A stretch of 64,000 nt of DNA from UBA1275 sp002323515 (lineage in GTDB: Bacteria; Bacteroidota; Rhodothermia; Balneolales; Balneolaceae), in the NCBI GenBank assembly GCA_964007875.1, contig CAXGAH010000007.1:25605-89604 (forward strand), in the 5' to 3' direction. A program made the position numbers and the translations under genes. Shown here piece by piece: positions 18,116 to 28,001 of the stretch; the stretch's first letter is position 1, and each line of letters begins with the position of its first letter. The notes under the pieces were generated by a model. It did not search any database. It was not told where the DNA came from and saw only the letters and a program-made list of their open reading frames with translations.

Positions 18116-19470
18116 ATTATCCTTCGTAAGAATGCGGGTTGTTCAGAATCGTCCCGACGAGTATTTTCGGCTCTTTGCTGAAAATTTGCCACTCTTGCCG
18201 CCTGATTTGGAGTCGTTGGTTCAGTGGCATGACTTGGAGCACCATCTTTGCGAGCATTTATATCTCTGCGCAAATAAGAAGGAGTATCTAAACGTTTCAG
18301 ATTTCCTTCCCCTTTGTAGTAGTCCTTGTTAGGCCGCGTAAATTTTGACGCCTCTTCTGCATCAGCTCCTGTTTTAACTGCGGTAGTTTGCTCAGTTGCG
18401 GGAGCAGCTTGGTCATTACCTGCTTGATTAGCTTGTTGAAACGCTTGTGCCACACGATTTGGGGTTTTATTTGGAGCTACACGAACGGTATTGCGATCTT
18501 GAGCTAATTCAAAACCAGTGGCAATAACCGTAACGCGCATTTGATCTCCAAAAGACTCATCTATCACAGTACCTAAAATAATTTCCGCATCATCACCGGC
18601 TTCCTGCTGGATAATGCTTGTAGCGGTAGTGGTCTCACGCATACCCAATTTAGAACCAGCTGAGATATTGACGAGTACATTACGAGCACCTCGTATGCTA
18701 ACTCCATCTAAAAGGGGGGAATTTATAGCATCTCGAGCCGCAATTTCAGCTCGATCAGAACCTTCAGCGGTGGCAGAGCCCATAATTGCAGCCCCTCCGT
18801 CGGTCATTGTTGTACGCACATCGGCGAAATCCAAGTTGATAAGACCAGGCATTAGAATTAAGTCACTTATACCTCGGGTGGCGTTGTATAATACCTCATT
18901 GGCCATGGCAAATGCCTCTACCAAAGAAGTCGACTCATCCCCAATGTCTAAAAGGCGTTCGTTTGGAATGACAATGACGGTATCGCATTGTTTCTTTAAT
19001 TCAGAAATACCTTCCAAGGCATATCTTTTTCGTATTCGACCTTCGCATTCAAAAGGGGTAGTTATGATACCTACCGTCAAGATGCCTTTGCGCTTCGCCA
19101 TTCCAGCGACTACTGGAGCTCCTCCGGTTCCGGTTCCACCACCCATACCTGCTGTCACGAATATCATATCTGCACTTTCAATGGTTTCCTCGATATCGTG
19201 TCGATTTTCTTCCACCGCTTCTCTACCCACTTCTGGGCGCGCACCGGCTCCCAGACCGCTGGTTAGAGCGGTACCCACTTGTACTTTAATATCAGCTAAG
19301 CTGTTTTTAAGTGCTTGAGCATCGGTATTTAGAGCAATGTATTCAACACTATCTAAACCCATGTTTATCATATTATTAATGGCATTTCCACCACCACCGC
19401 CAACACCAATTACCTTGATTTTGGCATTTTCCTGACTTTTTTCGTCAAAGTAGAATCTAGAATTTGACAT
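18109..19470 (-). CDS. ftsZ: Cell division protein FtsZ
   Basis: Tubulin-like GTPase that forms the division ring; 453 residues. The glycine-rich start IKVIGVGGGGGNA (residues ~18-30), the tubulin signature GMGGGTGTG (109-117) and the T7-loop region LINLDFADV are all intact. A linker of ~100 polar residues with many Asn, Gln and Ala leads to the conserved FtsA-binding tail PAFLRRIMD at the very end. A clear ribosome site AAGGAG lies at 19481-19476, seven to eight bases before the ATG, stronger than for most genes of the cluster. Last gene of the dcw operon, 65 bases after ftsA. Confidence 0.99.
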   Translation of the reverse strand: MSNSRFYFDEKSQENAKIKVIGVGGGGGNAINNMINMGLDSVEYIALNTDAQALKNSLADIKVQVGTALTSGLGAGARPEVGREAVEENRHDIEETIESADMIFVTAGMGGGTGTGGAPVVAGMAKRKGILTVGIITTPFECEGRIRKRYALEGISELKKQCDTVIVIPNERLLDIGDESTSLVEAFAMANEVLYNATRGISDLILMPGLINLDFADVRTTMTDGGAAIMGSATAEGSDRAEIAARDAINSPLLDGVSIRGARNVLVNISAGSKLGMRETTTATSIIQQEAGDDAEIILGTVIDESFGDQMRVTVIATGFELAQDRNTVRVAPNKTPNRVAQAFQQANQAGNDQAAPATEQTTAVKTGADAEEASKFTRPNKDYYKGEGNLKRLDTPSYLRRDINARKDGAPSHATEPTTPNQAARVANFQQRAENTRRDDSEQPAFLRRIMD

Positions 19471-19535
19471 GTCTACTCCTTATTATTGTTTTGTTTACTG
19501 GATATTCTGTAGATGAATGCATGATGTTCATGCGA

Positions 19536-20795
19536 TTAAAGTTCTTTGAACCAGCCTTTCATTCGATCGGCTATTTTGTTCATTACCTGCTCCACACTGG
19601 TTGCTTTTGAGGAAGCAGGAATCATGGTTTTTTGATTATTCATACCTGTTTTTAATGCATGAATAACCAAACCAACAGCGGTGGCATAGATTGGGGAGTT
19701 TACCTCCTCAACTAAACCACCTGTAATTCCTAACGGTAGGCCAATTTTAGCGTCCATTCCCAAACTTTCATTTGCTAAAGGACAGATATTTTTGACCAGA
19801 GATCCACCACCGGTAAGTACTACCCCTGCACTAAGTGCATCGGAGTAGCCACTGCGTTTGATTTCAATACCTACGATTTCAAGAATTTCTTCCATACGTG
19901 CCTGGATTATTTTACCCAGGATACTCTTCGTAATTTCTTTAGGAGGACGGCCCGCTATACCAGGTACAGTGATTACTTCGTCTTCTTGAATGAGGTCGGC
20001 ATAGCTTTCTCCATGCTTTCGTTTTAAGCTTTCTGCTTGATCGTCCAGCACACTCAACCCAATTCGGATATCATCCGTGACTTTTTGACCAGCAACGGCT
20101 ATAACGGCAGTATGCCGAATGGTGCTTTCTTGGAAGATCGCTACATCGGTGGTGCCCCCTCCAATATCCACTAACACCACACCGGCTTCTTTTTCTTCGG
20201 CGTCCAAGGCCGAATAAGAAGAGGCTAAAGGTTCTAATATGATATCAGCCACTTGATAGCCGGCGCGTTCTACACAGCGATAAATATTTTTAGCTGCTGA
20301 GACTAGCCCTGTAATAATGTGAACCTCTGCTTCCATACGCATTCCACTCATTCCCACAGGGTCATTAATACCGTCCTGGCCATCCACAACAAATTCCTGA
20401 GGGATAACATGTAGAATCTGTTGGTCGGTTGGAAGCATAATGCGTTGACAATCCTCAAGGAGTCGTTCCACATCCTGAGCTGTTATTTCGTTATCTCGGT
20501 TGTTGATGGTGATAACCCCTTTACTTCGCATGCTTCGAATATGATCCCCCGCAATACCTACGTTCACCGAATTCACTTGAATTCCAGAGGCCAGCTCAGC
20601 CTGGGCTATGGCTTCTTTTATCGCGTTGACCGTTTTATCAATATTAACTACGACTCCTCGATTGAGTCCATCGCTGGGCGCCTTTCCGACTCCCAAAATA
20701 TTGATACGTTCCTGCTCATCAATAGAAGCTACAATAGCACAAATTTTTGTAGTTCCTATGTCAAGCCCTACCATTATGCGTTCTGTTTCAGTCAT
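19536..20795 (-). CDS. ftsA: Cell division protein FtsA
   Basis: Actin-like ATPase that tethers FtsZ to the membrane; 419 residues. The phosphate-1 loop GLDIGTTKICAIV (residues ~9-21), the SHS2/1C region beginning SGIQVNSVNVGIAGDHI, the VLVDIGGGTTDVAIF phosphate-2 loop (~210-225) and the VLTGGGS adenosine motif are visible. The C terminus is a short amphipathic helix (RMKGWFKEL), fitting membrane targeting. Its ATG overlaps the ftsQ stop by four bases (ATGA). Confidence 0.98.
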   Translation of the reverse strand: MTETERIMVGLDIGTTKICAIVASIDEQERINILGVGKAPSDGLNRGVVVNIDKTVNAIKEAIAQAELASGIQVNSVNVGIAGDHIRSMRSKGVITINNRDNEITAQDVERLLEDCQRIMLPTDQQILHVIPQEFVVDGQDGINDPVGMSGMRMEAEVHIITGLVSAAKNIYRCVERAGYQVADIILEPLASSYSALDAEEKEAGVVLVDIGGGTTDVAIFQESTIRHTAVIAVAGQKVTDDIRIGLSVLDDQAESLKRKHGESYADLIQEDEVITVPGIAGRPPKEITKSILGKIIQARMEEILEIVGIEIKRSGYSDALSAGVVLTGGGSLVKNICPLANESLGMDAKIGLPLGITGGLVEEVNSPIYATAVGLVIHALKTGMNNQKTMIPASSKATSVEQVMNKIADRMKGWFKEL

Positions 20796-21535
20796 GATTC
20801 CCTCGTTATGATTTGATCGTTAAAGCGTAGGTCAATTTGCGCGATACGGGCGATGCCGATTTCCCGAATAACCTGGGTATAAAACAATTCCCAATTCGCG
20901 AGTTTGTTAGTAAATGAGTCGGTTCCAAAGAGAAGTTTGACGCCATTTTCATGACTTAGAGCGACTACTCCTTCTTGTGGATCAAAGGCTACTTCACTTA
21001 GTGTAGCCCAAGCAAATTTGTGTTCTTTCGCCTCTTCTAAAAAGCGGGCAAGTTGTATAAAATCGGTGGTTTTTAGAGTATCAGTTTGTTTGGTAGAGCT
21101 AAAACCATACACCAAAGGGACATCCACTGTTTTACCCGTCATTACTGGAAGTTGTACTCCTTCGGTATCTGTGTATCGCTCCACAGCCCCACCAACCAAT
21201 AACGCTATGGGAAGCCGTTCCTCAATAGAAAGATGGAGGGTCCCACCGGGTTCTATATAAGGGTGTACAGATTTCACATAGGCCAGTCGCATCACCCTAT
21301 TTTTTAATTCTTCCAAATTCAAACTATCGGGGCCAATTCCCATTGGTACTTGAGCTGCCTCCAAAATATCTGCTTCTTGATTAAACCAAATACCCGATAC
21401 TCGTAGCGTATCCACTCTCAAAGATTGTTGCCAATAAAAACCAGCAACAACCCCTAAGCCAACCAATATAAGCACCGCAGTAAGGAGTGCAGGTCTAGCT
21501 ATAAACGATGTGCTATGAGTTGACTCTTTGCTCAT
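20792..21535 (-). CDS. ftsQ: Cell division protein FtsQ/DivIB
   Basis: Bitopic divisome protein, 247 residues. It has a short cytoplasmic head, one transmembrane helix (about 13-30, ALLTAVLILVGLGVVAG), then a POTRA domain starting VDTLRVSGIWFNQEADIL with the ERLPIALL turn, and a variable FtsQ domain. Sequence conservation is low, as usual for FtsQ, and the position between murC and ftsA supports the call. Both ends overlap neighbouring genes by 4 bases. Confidence 0.9.
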   Translation of the reverse strand: MSKESTHSTSFIARPALLTAVLILVGLGVVAGFYWQQSLRVDTLRVSGIWFNQEADILEAAQVPMGIGPDSLNLEELKNRVMRLAYVKSVHPYIEPGGTLHLSIEERLPIALLVGGAVERYTDTEGVQLPVMTGKTVDVPLVYGFSSTKQTDTLKTTDFIQLARFLEEAKEHKFAWATLSEVAFDPQEGVVALSHENGVKLLFGTDSFTNKLANWELFYTQVIREIGIARIAQIDLRFNDQIITRES

Positions 21536-22983
21536 TTCTTAAATGGTTTAGTTATTTCCAACCACTCCGCAAACTCATCACCCATTCGGTAGATGTCGCC
21601 TGCCCCCATGGTTATGATGATGTCTCCAGCTTTCACAATGTTTTTGAGTTCGGAGGCTATGTCTTTTTTGTCATGCACATAATGAACATTTTTATGGCCA
21701 TATTGCTCTGTTGTATTCGCAATTAATGCTCCGGTAATACCTTCGATGGGCTTCTCTCTTGAGGGATATACATCGGTAACGACCAACACTTCCGCATCGA
21801 AAAAGGAAAGTCCAAACTCCTTATATAGTTCCTGAGTTCGGGAATATAAATGAGGTTGAAATACCGCAATTACTCGTCTATCTGGCCAACCGCGATGGGC
21901 CGCTTGTAAGGTAGCCTGAACTTCCGTGGGATGATGTGCGTAATCATCGATCAGCATAACCCCGTTTGAGTATTTCTTTTGAAAACGGCGATATACGCCT
22001 TCGAAGCGTTCCAGGCCCCGTTTAATGGTTTTAAACTCCATTCCCATTTCCAAACCACAGGCAATAGCGGCTAAGGCATTCTTTACATTGTGATCGCCGG
22101 GAGCTTGAAGACTTACAACGCCTAATTTTTCTCCTTTATATACTACCATAAAGGTAGAGGTAAATTCAGAGGTGTGGATGTTGGTGGCTCGAAGTTGTGC
22201 CTGAGGTGTGAGCCCATAGCTGATAATCCTGCGTTCGAGATCGGGAAGAATGCTGCGTACATTTTCATCATCCAGACAAACAATAACGGAGCCATAAAAA
22301 GGAACTTTATTGGCATAAACGATGAATGCTTGTTTTACGTCGGCTAGATCATCATAAATATCCAGATGCTCGGCTTCTATATTCGTAATCACGGCCACAG
22401 AAGGAGTGAGGCGTAAAAAGGTTCGGTCAAATTCATCTGCTTCAACAATTATAATATCCCCTTTACCAACTACGGCATTGGTTTTATCAAAACTATGAAC
22501 TTTGCCTCCCACCATGATCGTAGGTTCAAAATTACCTTCTTGGATAACTAAGCCTGTCATCGTAGTTGTGGTGGTTTTACCATGCGTGCCAGCAATGCCT
22601 ATTCCATACTTCATACGCATCAGTTCTGCCAGCATTTCAGCACGTTTAATGGTGGGAATGCGTTGCTCGATAGCGGCTTTAGTTTCTTCATTTTCATTCG
22701 CCTGAATCGCAGAGGTATATACCACTACATCCGCACCTACTATATGATCGGAATGATGCCCTTCATAAATGGTTGCTCCTAATTCCTGAAGTCGCTGGGT
22801 TGTTTCTCCTAGCTGCCCATCGGAACCAGACACTTTGTAGCCACGATGAATTAGTATTTCAGCCATGCCACTCATTCCAATCCCTCCAATACCCACCATA
22901 TGTATATGCCGAGTTCGTCCAAAACTGGGTTGTTGTTCAAGGCCAAGTGCTTGAGAAGAGGTATGGTCGGTAGATTTAGTCAT
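21532..22983 (-). CDS. murC: UDP-N-acetylmuramate--L-alanine ligase
   Basis: First of the Mur ligases, adding L-Ala to UDP-MurNAc; 483 residues. It has the N-terminal Rossmann motif HMVGIGGIGMSGMAEI, the ATP-binding P-loop GIAGTHGKTTTTTM (~130-143), the Mur-family NIEAEHLDIYDD and the C-terminal DDYAHHPTEVQATL. It overlaps murG by eight bases upstream and ftsQ by four downstream. Confidence 0.98.
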   Translation of the reverse strand: MTKSTDHTSSQALGLEQQPSFGRTRHIHMVGIGGIGMSGMAEILIHRGYKVSGSDGQLGETTQRLQELGATIYEGHHSDHIVGADVVVYTSAIQANENEETKAAIEQRIPTIKRAEMLAELMRMKYGIGIAGTHGKTTTTTMTGLVIQEGNFEPTIMVGGKVHSFDKTNAVVGKGDIIIVEADEFDRTFLRLTPSVAVITNIEAEHLDIYDDLADVKQAFIVYANKVPFYGSVIVCLDDENVRSILPDLERRIISYGLTPQAQLRATNIHTSEFTSTFMVVYKGEKLGVVSLQAPGDHNVKNALAAIACGLEMGMEFKTIKRGLERFEGVYRRFQKKYSNGVMLIDDYAHHPTEVQATLQAAHRGWPDRRVIAVFQPHLYSRTQELYKEFGLSFFDAEVLVVTDVYPSREKPIEGITGALIANTTEQYGHKNVHYVHDKKDIASELKNIVKAGDIIITMGAGDIYRMGDEFAEWLEITKPFKK

Positions 22984-24097
22984 GGCTTTGTTCTATTTCA
23001 TGTAAAATTTCTTCAGCAATATGTTCGGCAGCAAAGGGCTTAGCCATCGCTAATGCTGCGTCGTTCATCCTCCGTAATTGTTCCTGATCGGCAAGTAGAC
23101 GTGTGACAAGTTCTGTCAGAGTATTTTTTGCCTCATCATCGGATAGCATTTTGGCGGCACCTTGCTCGTGCATCGAGCGAGCGTTCATGGTTTGATGATC
23201 CCCAGCAACAATAGGAGAGGGAATAAGCACGCTTGGTGTACCAGTAACCATAAGCTCAGAACAGGAACTCGCCCCAGCACGGCTCAGCACCAAATCAGCA
23301 GCGGCATAGGCAGCAGCCATATCATCTAGATAAGCCTGTAGCCGAAGTCTAGGATACTCTTCCAAATCAATTTTCTTGGTTAGTGCATCGATATAGCGCT
23401 TGCCGCATTGCCATATTATATACAATCCGGCATGATCGTGCAGTGTCTCTAAACTATGCAACAATGCCTCGTTAATACTTTTAGCACCCAAACTACCGCC
23501 TAAAACCAACACTACGGATCGGTCTTCTGAAATATTAAATGATGCTCGCGCTTTGGAGGGCCTCGTATGAACTAGGTTTTTTCGGGTTGGATTCCCTACC
23601 ATTCGAACTTTGTGGGCAGGGAAATAATTCTCAGCGTCTGGAAAGGCGGTAAAAATTCGCTTGGCAGAGGAGCCGAGCATACGATTGGTTACTCCTGGAT
23701 ATGAATTTTGCTCTTGAATCATCACTGGAATTCCAAAACGATTGGCCATCCATCCCACAGGCCCTGCTACATAACCCCCGCACGAAACCATAACAGCAGG
23801 TTTTAAGCGTTGCAATAACCAAAAAGATTGAATCAACGACACTATTAATTTTAACGGAAATAATACATTGGACAGGGTAAGTCGCCGTTGTAAACCACTT
23901 ATCCAGATGGGATAAATACGGTAGCCTGCTTTAGGCACCGCTGTCCATTCCATATGGTTTTTGGTGCCTACGAAAGCAATATCAATATGCTCCATTTTTG
24001 CAGTCAACGCATCTGCAATAGATATAGCAGGGTACACATGACCACCAGTTCCACCTGCTGCAATCATCACACGATATGTAGCTTGCTTGCTAGGCAT
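22976..24097 (-). CDS. murG: UDP-GlcNAc:lipid I N-acetylglucosaminyltransferase MurG
   Basis: Membrane-associated GT28 enzyme converting lipid I to lipid II; 373 residues. The first G loop AAGGTGGHVYPAISIA (~13-28) and second motif SCGGYVAGPVGWMA are intact. The C-terminal donor domain shows VLGGSLGAKSINEAL and the family's SRAGASSCSELMVTGTPS. Eight-base overlaps with both ftsW and murC fit tight coupling. Confidence 0.98.
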   Translation of the reverse strand: MPSKQATYRVMIAAGGTGGHVYPAISIADALTAKMEHIDIAFVGTKNHMEWTAVPKAGYRIYPIWISGLQRRLTLSNVLFPLKLIVSLIQSFWLLQRLKPAVMVSCGGYVAGPVGWMANRFGIPVMIQEQNSYPGVTNRMLGSSAKRIFTAFPDAENYFPAHKVRMVGNPTRKNLVHTRPSKARASFNISEDRSVVLVLGGSLGAKSINEALLHSLETLHDHAGLYIIWQCGKRYIDALTKKIDLEEYPRLRLQAYLDDMAAAYAAADLVLSRAGASSCSELMVTGTPSVLIPSPIVAGDHQTMNARSMHEQGAAKMLSDDEAKNTLTELVTRLLADQEQLRRMNDAALAMAKPFAAEHIAEEILHEIEQSHD

Positions 24098-25280
24098 AGA
24101 ACAAGGGTCTCCTATCTTTTTTATGCTTGGAAATATTAAGCAGTAAACCCACTATGGCTCCCGCAAATAATAAATTGGTACCGCCATAGCTCACAAAAGG
24201 CATAGGTAACCCAGTAACTGGAAATAAACCACTGGCAACGGCTGCGTTGACAAAACCATAGAGGCATAGGTACAAGGTGCAGCCTAAAGCCAACAAAGTA
24301 CCTAAATAATCCTCGGCATTTCGCGCCACGAAAGCCACCCCTCGAATAAGTAAAAACACAAACAATGCGATGAGAGTCGCGGCCCCCAAAAGCCCATATT
24401 CTTCGGCAATAATGGCAAAAATAAAATCATTATACGGCGTTGGTAAAAAATCGCGCTGAGTGCTTTTACCTATTCCCACCCCAGTTATCTCCCCTTGGGC
24501 AATAGCAATATGAGCCTGCTGCGCCTGCCTTCCGTTGCCATCGAGTAAACGCTCGGTTTCGATCTGTTTAATTTGGCCTAGATACTGTTCAATCCGGTCC
24601 TGCCGAGTAGCCGATTGGTTAATGAGTAAAAAGCCACCAAAAACTGCTAGCAATACCATTGAGCCCAGTTGCACGACACTAATCCGGCCGACAAACATAA
24701 GAATGAGGCAGACACCCATGAGCAAGCCTGCCGTAGAAAAATCTTCAACACCGATAAGAGCACAGTTGATAAATACCCAAATCATAATGGGCATGAAAGC
24801 CCGTTGAAAGTCTTTAATATACTCTTGTTTTTCGGTTAAGAGCACACTTACATGAATAATCAACGAAACGGCGGCCACTGTAGAAGGCTGGAATCCAAAT
24901 CCCCCGATTGAAAGCCATCGTTTGGCCCCAAATTGCTCTTCACCAAATACCAACACCATGACCAGCATTAACAAGCTAACCACCATGAATGGCCTAGAAA
25001 GCTTGGCAATAGTATGATAGTTTACTTTTGAGCCAAGCAGAATAACTACGACCGCAATACCTATTTTAACCAAATGACGAGTAATCATCTCCAAAGCGGA
25101 GGAGTCATTATTCTGTGCAAAAAATGCGATTGAAGAATACACTGCTAACGAGCCAAAACTAAGTAACATAATGATCACCATAAGAATATAGCGGTCACTG
25201 CCTTGGCCGCGTGTATCTATTTCTTCTGGAGTAGTACCAAGAATTTGGTGAATGTTTCTATTTGGGCTGATGTGAATCAA
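24090..25280 (-). CDS. ftsW: SEDS peptidoglycan polymerase FtsW
   Basis: Ten-helix SEDS glycosyltransferase, 396 residues, that works with the class B PBP at the septum. Seen are the early helix YILMVIIMLLSFGSLAVYSS, the large periplasmic loop around the conserved VGIGKSTQRDFLPTPYNDFIFAIIAEEYG, and the late VTGLPMPFVSYGGTNLL signature. Location in the dcw cluster with its partner ftsI argues for FtsW rather than RodA. The N-terminal ~30 residues are cytoplasmic and charged. A 68-base gap separates it from murD. Confidence 0.95.
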   Translation of the reverse strand: MIHISPNRNIHQILGTTPEEIDTRGQGSDRYILMVIIMLLSFGSLAVYSSIAFFAQNNDSSALEMITRHLVKIGIAVVVILLGSKVNYHTIAKLSRPFMVVSLLMLVMVLVFGEEQFGAKRWLSIGGFGFQPSTVAAVSLIIHVSVLLTEKQEYIKDFQRAFMPIMIWVFINCALIGVEDFSTAGLLMGVCLILMFVGRISVVQLGSMVLLAVFGGFLLINQSATRQDRIEQYLGQIKQIETERLLDGNGRQAQQAHIAIAQGEITGVGIGKSTQRDFLPTPYNDFIFAIIAEEYGLLGAATLIALFVFLLIRGVAFVARNAEDYLGTLLALGCTLYLCLYGFVNAAVASGLFPVTGLPMPFVSYGGTNLLFAGAIVGLLLNISKHKKDRRPLFYA

Positions 25281-25348
25281 TGCGTTTTGTTTGGTTTTGC
25301 TTAGGTTATTTTATTGGTTGATTATTCTGCTTGATTTATCTGGTTCAT

Positions 25349-26848
25349 CTAGCTCAGATGCTGAACACACTCTTTAAATGCCCGCCCACGGTGTTCATAA
25401 TTATCGAACATATCGAAAGAAGAACAGGCAGGACTTAATAAAACTACTTCGCCCCGTTTGGCCTGTTTTTGAGCAGATCGAACCGCAGTTCGCATATCAT
25501 CTGCCACGATAAAATGGGGAACCAGATCCCCAATTTGCTCCTGAATAGGATCCTGTGATTCACCGATAGCAATCACCGTGTGTACCTTTTCGAGGAGTTG
25601 ATCACGCAGCTCGGTATAATCATTGCCTTTATCGCGTCCACCTAGGATCAGCGTCATCGGGGTTTTGATGCTGTCCAAAGCAAACCAAACCGCATTTACG
25701 TTCGTGGCTTTACTGTCGTTAATGTATTTGATCCCATCCAATTCACGCACTACCTCTAGGCGATGCTCTACGCCCGTAAACCGAGAAAGGCTTTCGCGAA
25801 TAACCTCGTTTTTAATTTCACATGCTCGGGCAGCGAGTGCCGTTGCAAGTCCATTTTGCAGATTATGTTGTCCTTGTAGTCCTAATTCAAAGGGTGACAT
25901 GAGTATTTCCTCGTGGTTATTAAGTCGGAAGATGATTTGGTTATTGTGCAAAAAAGCGCCCTCAATGACCGCTTCCTGCGTAGAAAATGCCCAAAGTCGC
26001 GGGGCATCAGATTGGCCTAAAAGCTGCTGGGCATGCGAGCGCACCCGCAGATTGTCATAATTGTAGATAAAGGTCTGTCCCGCAGACTGCTGCTGGGTAA
26101 TTCTAAACTTCGAAGCGGAATAATCATCCATTGAATGATTGTACCGGTCTAAATGATCCGGGGTAATATTCAGCAGTACACTAACATCGGGGCAAAAAGT
26201 GTGAATATGATCCAATTGGAAACTACTCACTTCCAAAATCCAGTAATACTCTCCTCGGGTTAATTTAGACCCCACCCCACCGATAGAATCAAGTTGGCCG
26301 GTCCCCGAACTAGACATATTGGATGGCTCGGAATGGGATGCGCCAGATTGGACTAATCCAAGCTTATTGCACTGTTCACTAAAAGCCATGCCTATGTTAC
26401 CCGCCAATTTATGAGGTTGCCCTGCGCGGGCAAAACAATCCTGTATCCATGAGCTAACGGTCGTTTTTCCATTGCTGCCTGTAATAGCAATTATAGGGGA
26501 AGCACTAAACCAGCTTGCTAATTCTATTTCAGAAACCACTGCTTTTTGAGCGTGAAGGTATTCTTGCACTAAAGCCGCTTGGGTGGGTACACCTGGACTA
26601 AGTACCGCAAAGGCTCCGTCTGAGGCGGCTGCGGAATGCCCGCCTTCCTCGAAGGCGATTCCGCGTGTTTCTAAGCGTTCTTTCATCGGTTCGGCAATAG
26701 TACCATGGTCGCTTACAAATACTGCCGCTCCAGCTTCGTGGAGCAGCTCGGCCGCCCCCACACCGCTCCGGGCAGCGCCAATAACAACGACCTTAGTACC
26801 GGGAAGGTCTTGCTTTAGTTGGGTGATATGGGCTGGATTCAATAACAT
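25349..26848 (-). CDS. murD: UDP-N-acetylmuramoyl-L-alanine--D-glutamate ligase
   Basis: Adds D-Glu to UDP-MurNAc-L-Ala. At 499 residues it is ~50 longer than usual. The Rossmann start VVVIGAARSGVGAAELL, P-loop ITGSNGKTTVSSW (~122-134), NITPDHLDRY and YINDSKATNVNAV motifs are present. The extra length lies mostly between GNIGMAFSEQC and YYWILEVSSFQLD, where a Ser/Gly-rich insert of roughly 35-40 residues (about 158-195) is found where E. coli MurD has a short turn. It sits one base downstream of mraY. Confidence 0.97.
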   Translation of the reverse strand: MLLNPAHITQLKQDLPGTKVVVIGAARSGVGAAELLHEAGAAVFVSDHGTIAEPMKERLETRGIAFEEGGHSAAASDGAFAVLSPGVPTQAALVQEYLHAQKAVVSEIELASWFSASPIIAITGSNGKTTVSSWIQDCFARAGQPHKLAGNIGMAFSEQCNKLGLVQSGASHSEPSNMSSSGTGQLDSIGGVGSKLTRGEYYWILEVSSFQLDHIHTFCPDVSVLLNITPDHLDRYNHSMDDYSASKFRITQQQSAGQTFIYNYDNLRVRSHAQQLLGQSDAPRLWAFSTQEAVIEGAFLHNNQIIFRLNNHEEILMSPFELGLQGQHNLQNGLATALAARACEIKNEVIRESLSRFTGVEHRLEVVRELDGIKYINDSKATNVNAVWFALDSIKTPMTLILGGRDKGNDYTELRDQLLEKVHTVIAIGESQDPIQEQIGDLVPHFIVADDMRTAVRSAQKQAKRGEVVLLSPACSSFDMFDNYEHRGRAFKECVQHLS

Positions 26849-26849
26849 A

Positions 26850-28001
26850 TCAGCGAATTTTCAGGGTTAGTAAGCTGATTAACGCCATAAGAATGGCTAC
26901 AATCCAAAACCGAACCACAATTTTACTCTCGCTCCAGCCTTTTTTCTCAAAATGATGGTGGATGGGAGCCATTAAGAAAAATCGTTGGCCCTCTCCCGTT
27001 GTCCACTTGGTATATTTGAAATAACTGGTTTGTATAATAACCGAAACGGTCTCAAAGAAAAACACACCACAAATAAATGGAAGTAACAGTTCCTTATGTA
27101 GCATTAACGCTAAAGCTCCGAATGCTCCGCCAAGAGCAAGAGAACCGGTATCTCCCATGAACACACTAGCTGGATGGGTATTGTACCATAAGAAGCCCAT
27201 ACAAGCGCCCACTAAAGCTGCCGCGAATACGGTCAACTCTCCGGCGCCTGGTAAGTACATGATATCTAGGAAGCCAGAAAAATCAATTCTACCCGATACA
27301 TAGGCAAAAATAGCAAAAACGATACCGCAGATTGCAGAAATACCGGTGGCCAATCCATCTAATCCATCGGTAAGATTGGTTGCATTACTCACCGCAGTAA
27401 TGATAAAAATGGACACCCCTAAATAAATAAACCAACCCATTGTTTCGCCGAAATAGGCATAATCGATCGTTAAATTCTTCGCAAAAGGAACGGTACTCAA
27501 GGTATTCACGGCTTCAAAGTTCGGGTGAGAATACAAGACCAATCCTAAGACCAACCCGACGCTTACCTGTCCAGCAATTTTAAACCGGCCTGCGAGACCA
27601 CTTTTGTTTTTCTTCACCACCTTAATGTAGTCATCAATAAACCCGACCAATCCAAGTGTTAGCATTACAAAAAAGATGAGCCAACCATAAATACTATTCA
27701 TTCTAACAAACAAAAGGGAAGGGATGAGTGTAGATAACAAAATTATTACGCCTCCCATAGTGGGGGTTCCCTGCTTACTTTGATGATCCAAACCAATGTC
27801 GTCTCGAACCACTTCACCCAATTGCATTCGTCGTAACCAAGCGATAATACGCTTGCCAATAAATAAACTAATAAGTAGAGAGCTCACTGCTGCTAGGCCC
27901 GTTCGCGTAGAGATAAATGCCATAGCGGTGGCACCTGGTAATGCAAACGTTTGTTCTAGCCAATTAAATAATTCGTGGAGCATTAGGCGGCCTCCTTCCA
28001 T
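26850..28001 (-). CDS. mraY: Phospho-N-acetylmuramoyl-pentapeptide transferase
   Basis: Polytopic enzyme that makes lipid I; 383 residues, about ten helices. Hallmarks are TPTMGGVIILLSTLIPS, GFIDDYIKVVKKNKSGL (catalytic DD), NATNLTDGLDGLATG and FMGDTGSLALGGAFGAL, and PIHHHFEKKGW close to the C terminus. The start overlaps murE by 19 bases; an internal ATG six codons in is an alternative start. Confidence 0.98.
   Translation of the reverse strand: MEGGRLMLHELFNWLEQTFALPGATAMAFISTRTGLAAVSSLLISLFIGKRIIAWLRRMQLGEVVRDDIGLDHQSKQGTPTMGGVIILLSTLIPSLLFVRMNSIYGWLIFFVMLTLGLVGFIDDYIKVVKKNKSGLAGRFKIAGQVSVGLVLGLVLYSHPNFEAVNTLSTVPFAKNLTIDYAYFGETMGWFIYLGVSIFIITAVSNATNLTDGLDGLATGISAICGIVFAIFAYVSGRIDFSGFLDIMYLPGAGELTVFAAALVGACMGFLWYNTHPASVFMGDTGSLALGGAFGALALMLHKELLLPFICGVFFFETVSVIIQTSYFKYTKWTTGEGQRFFLMAPIHHHFEKKGWSESKIVVRFWIVAILMALISLLTLKIR

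Noticed and set aside
18614..19318. 234-codon open frame antisense to ftsZ
   Set aside because: Mirror of a strongly conserved gene; alanine/serine/proline-rich translation without family resemblance, no ribosome site.
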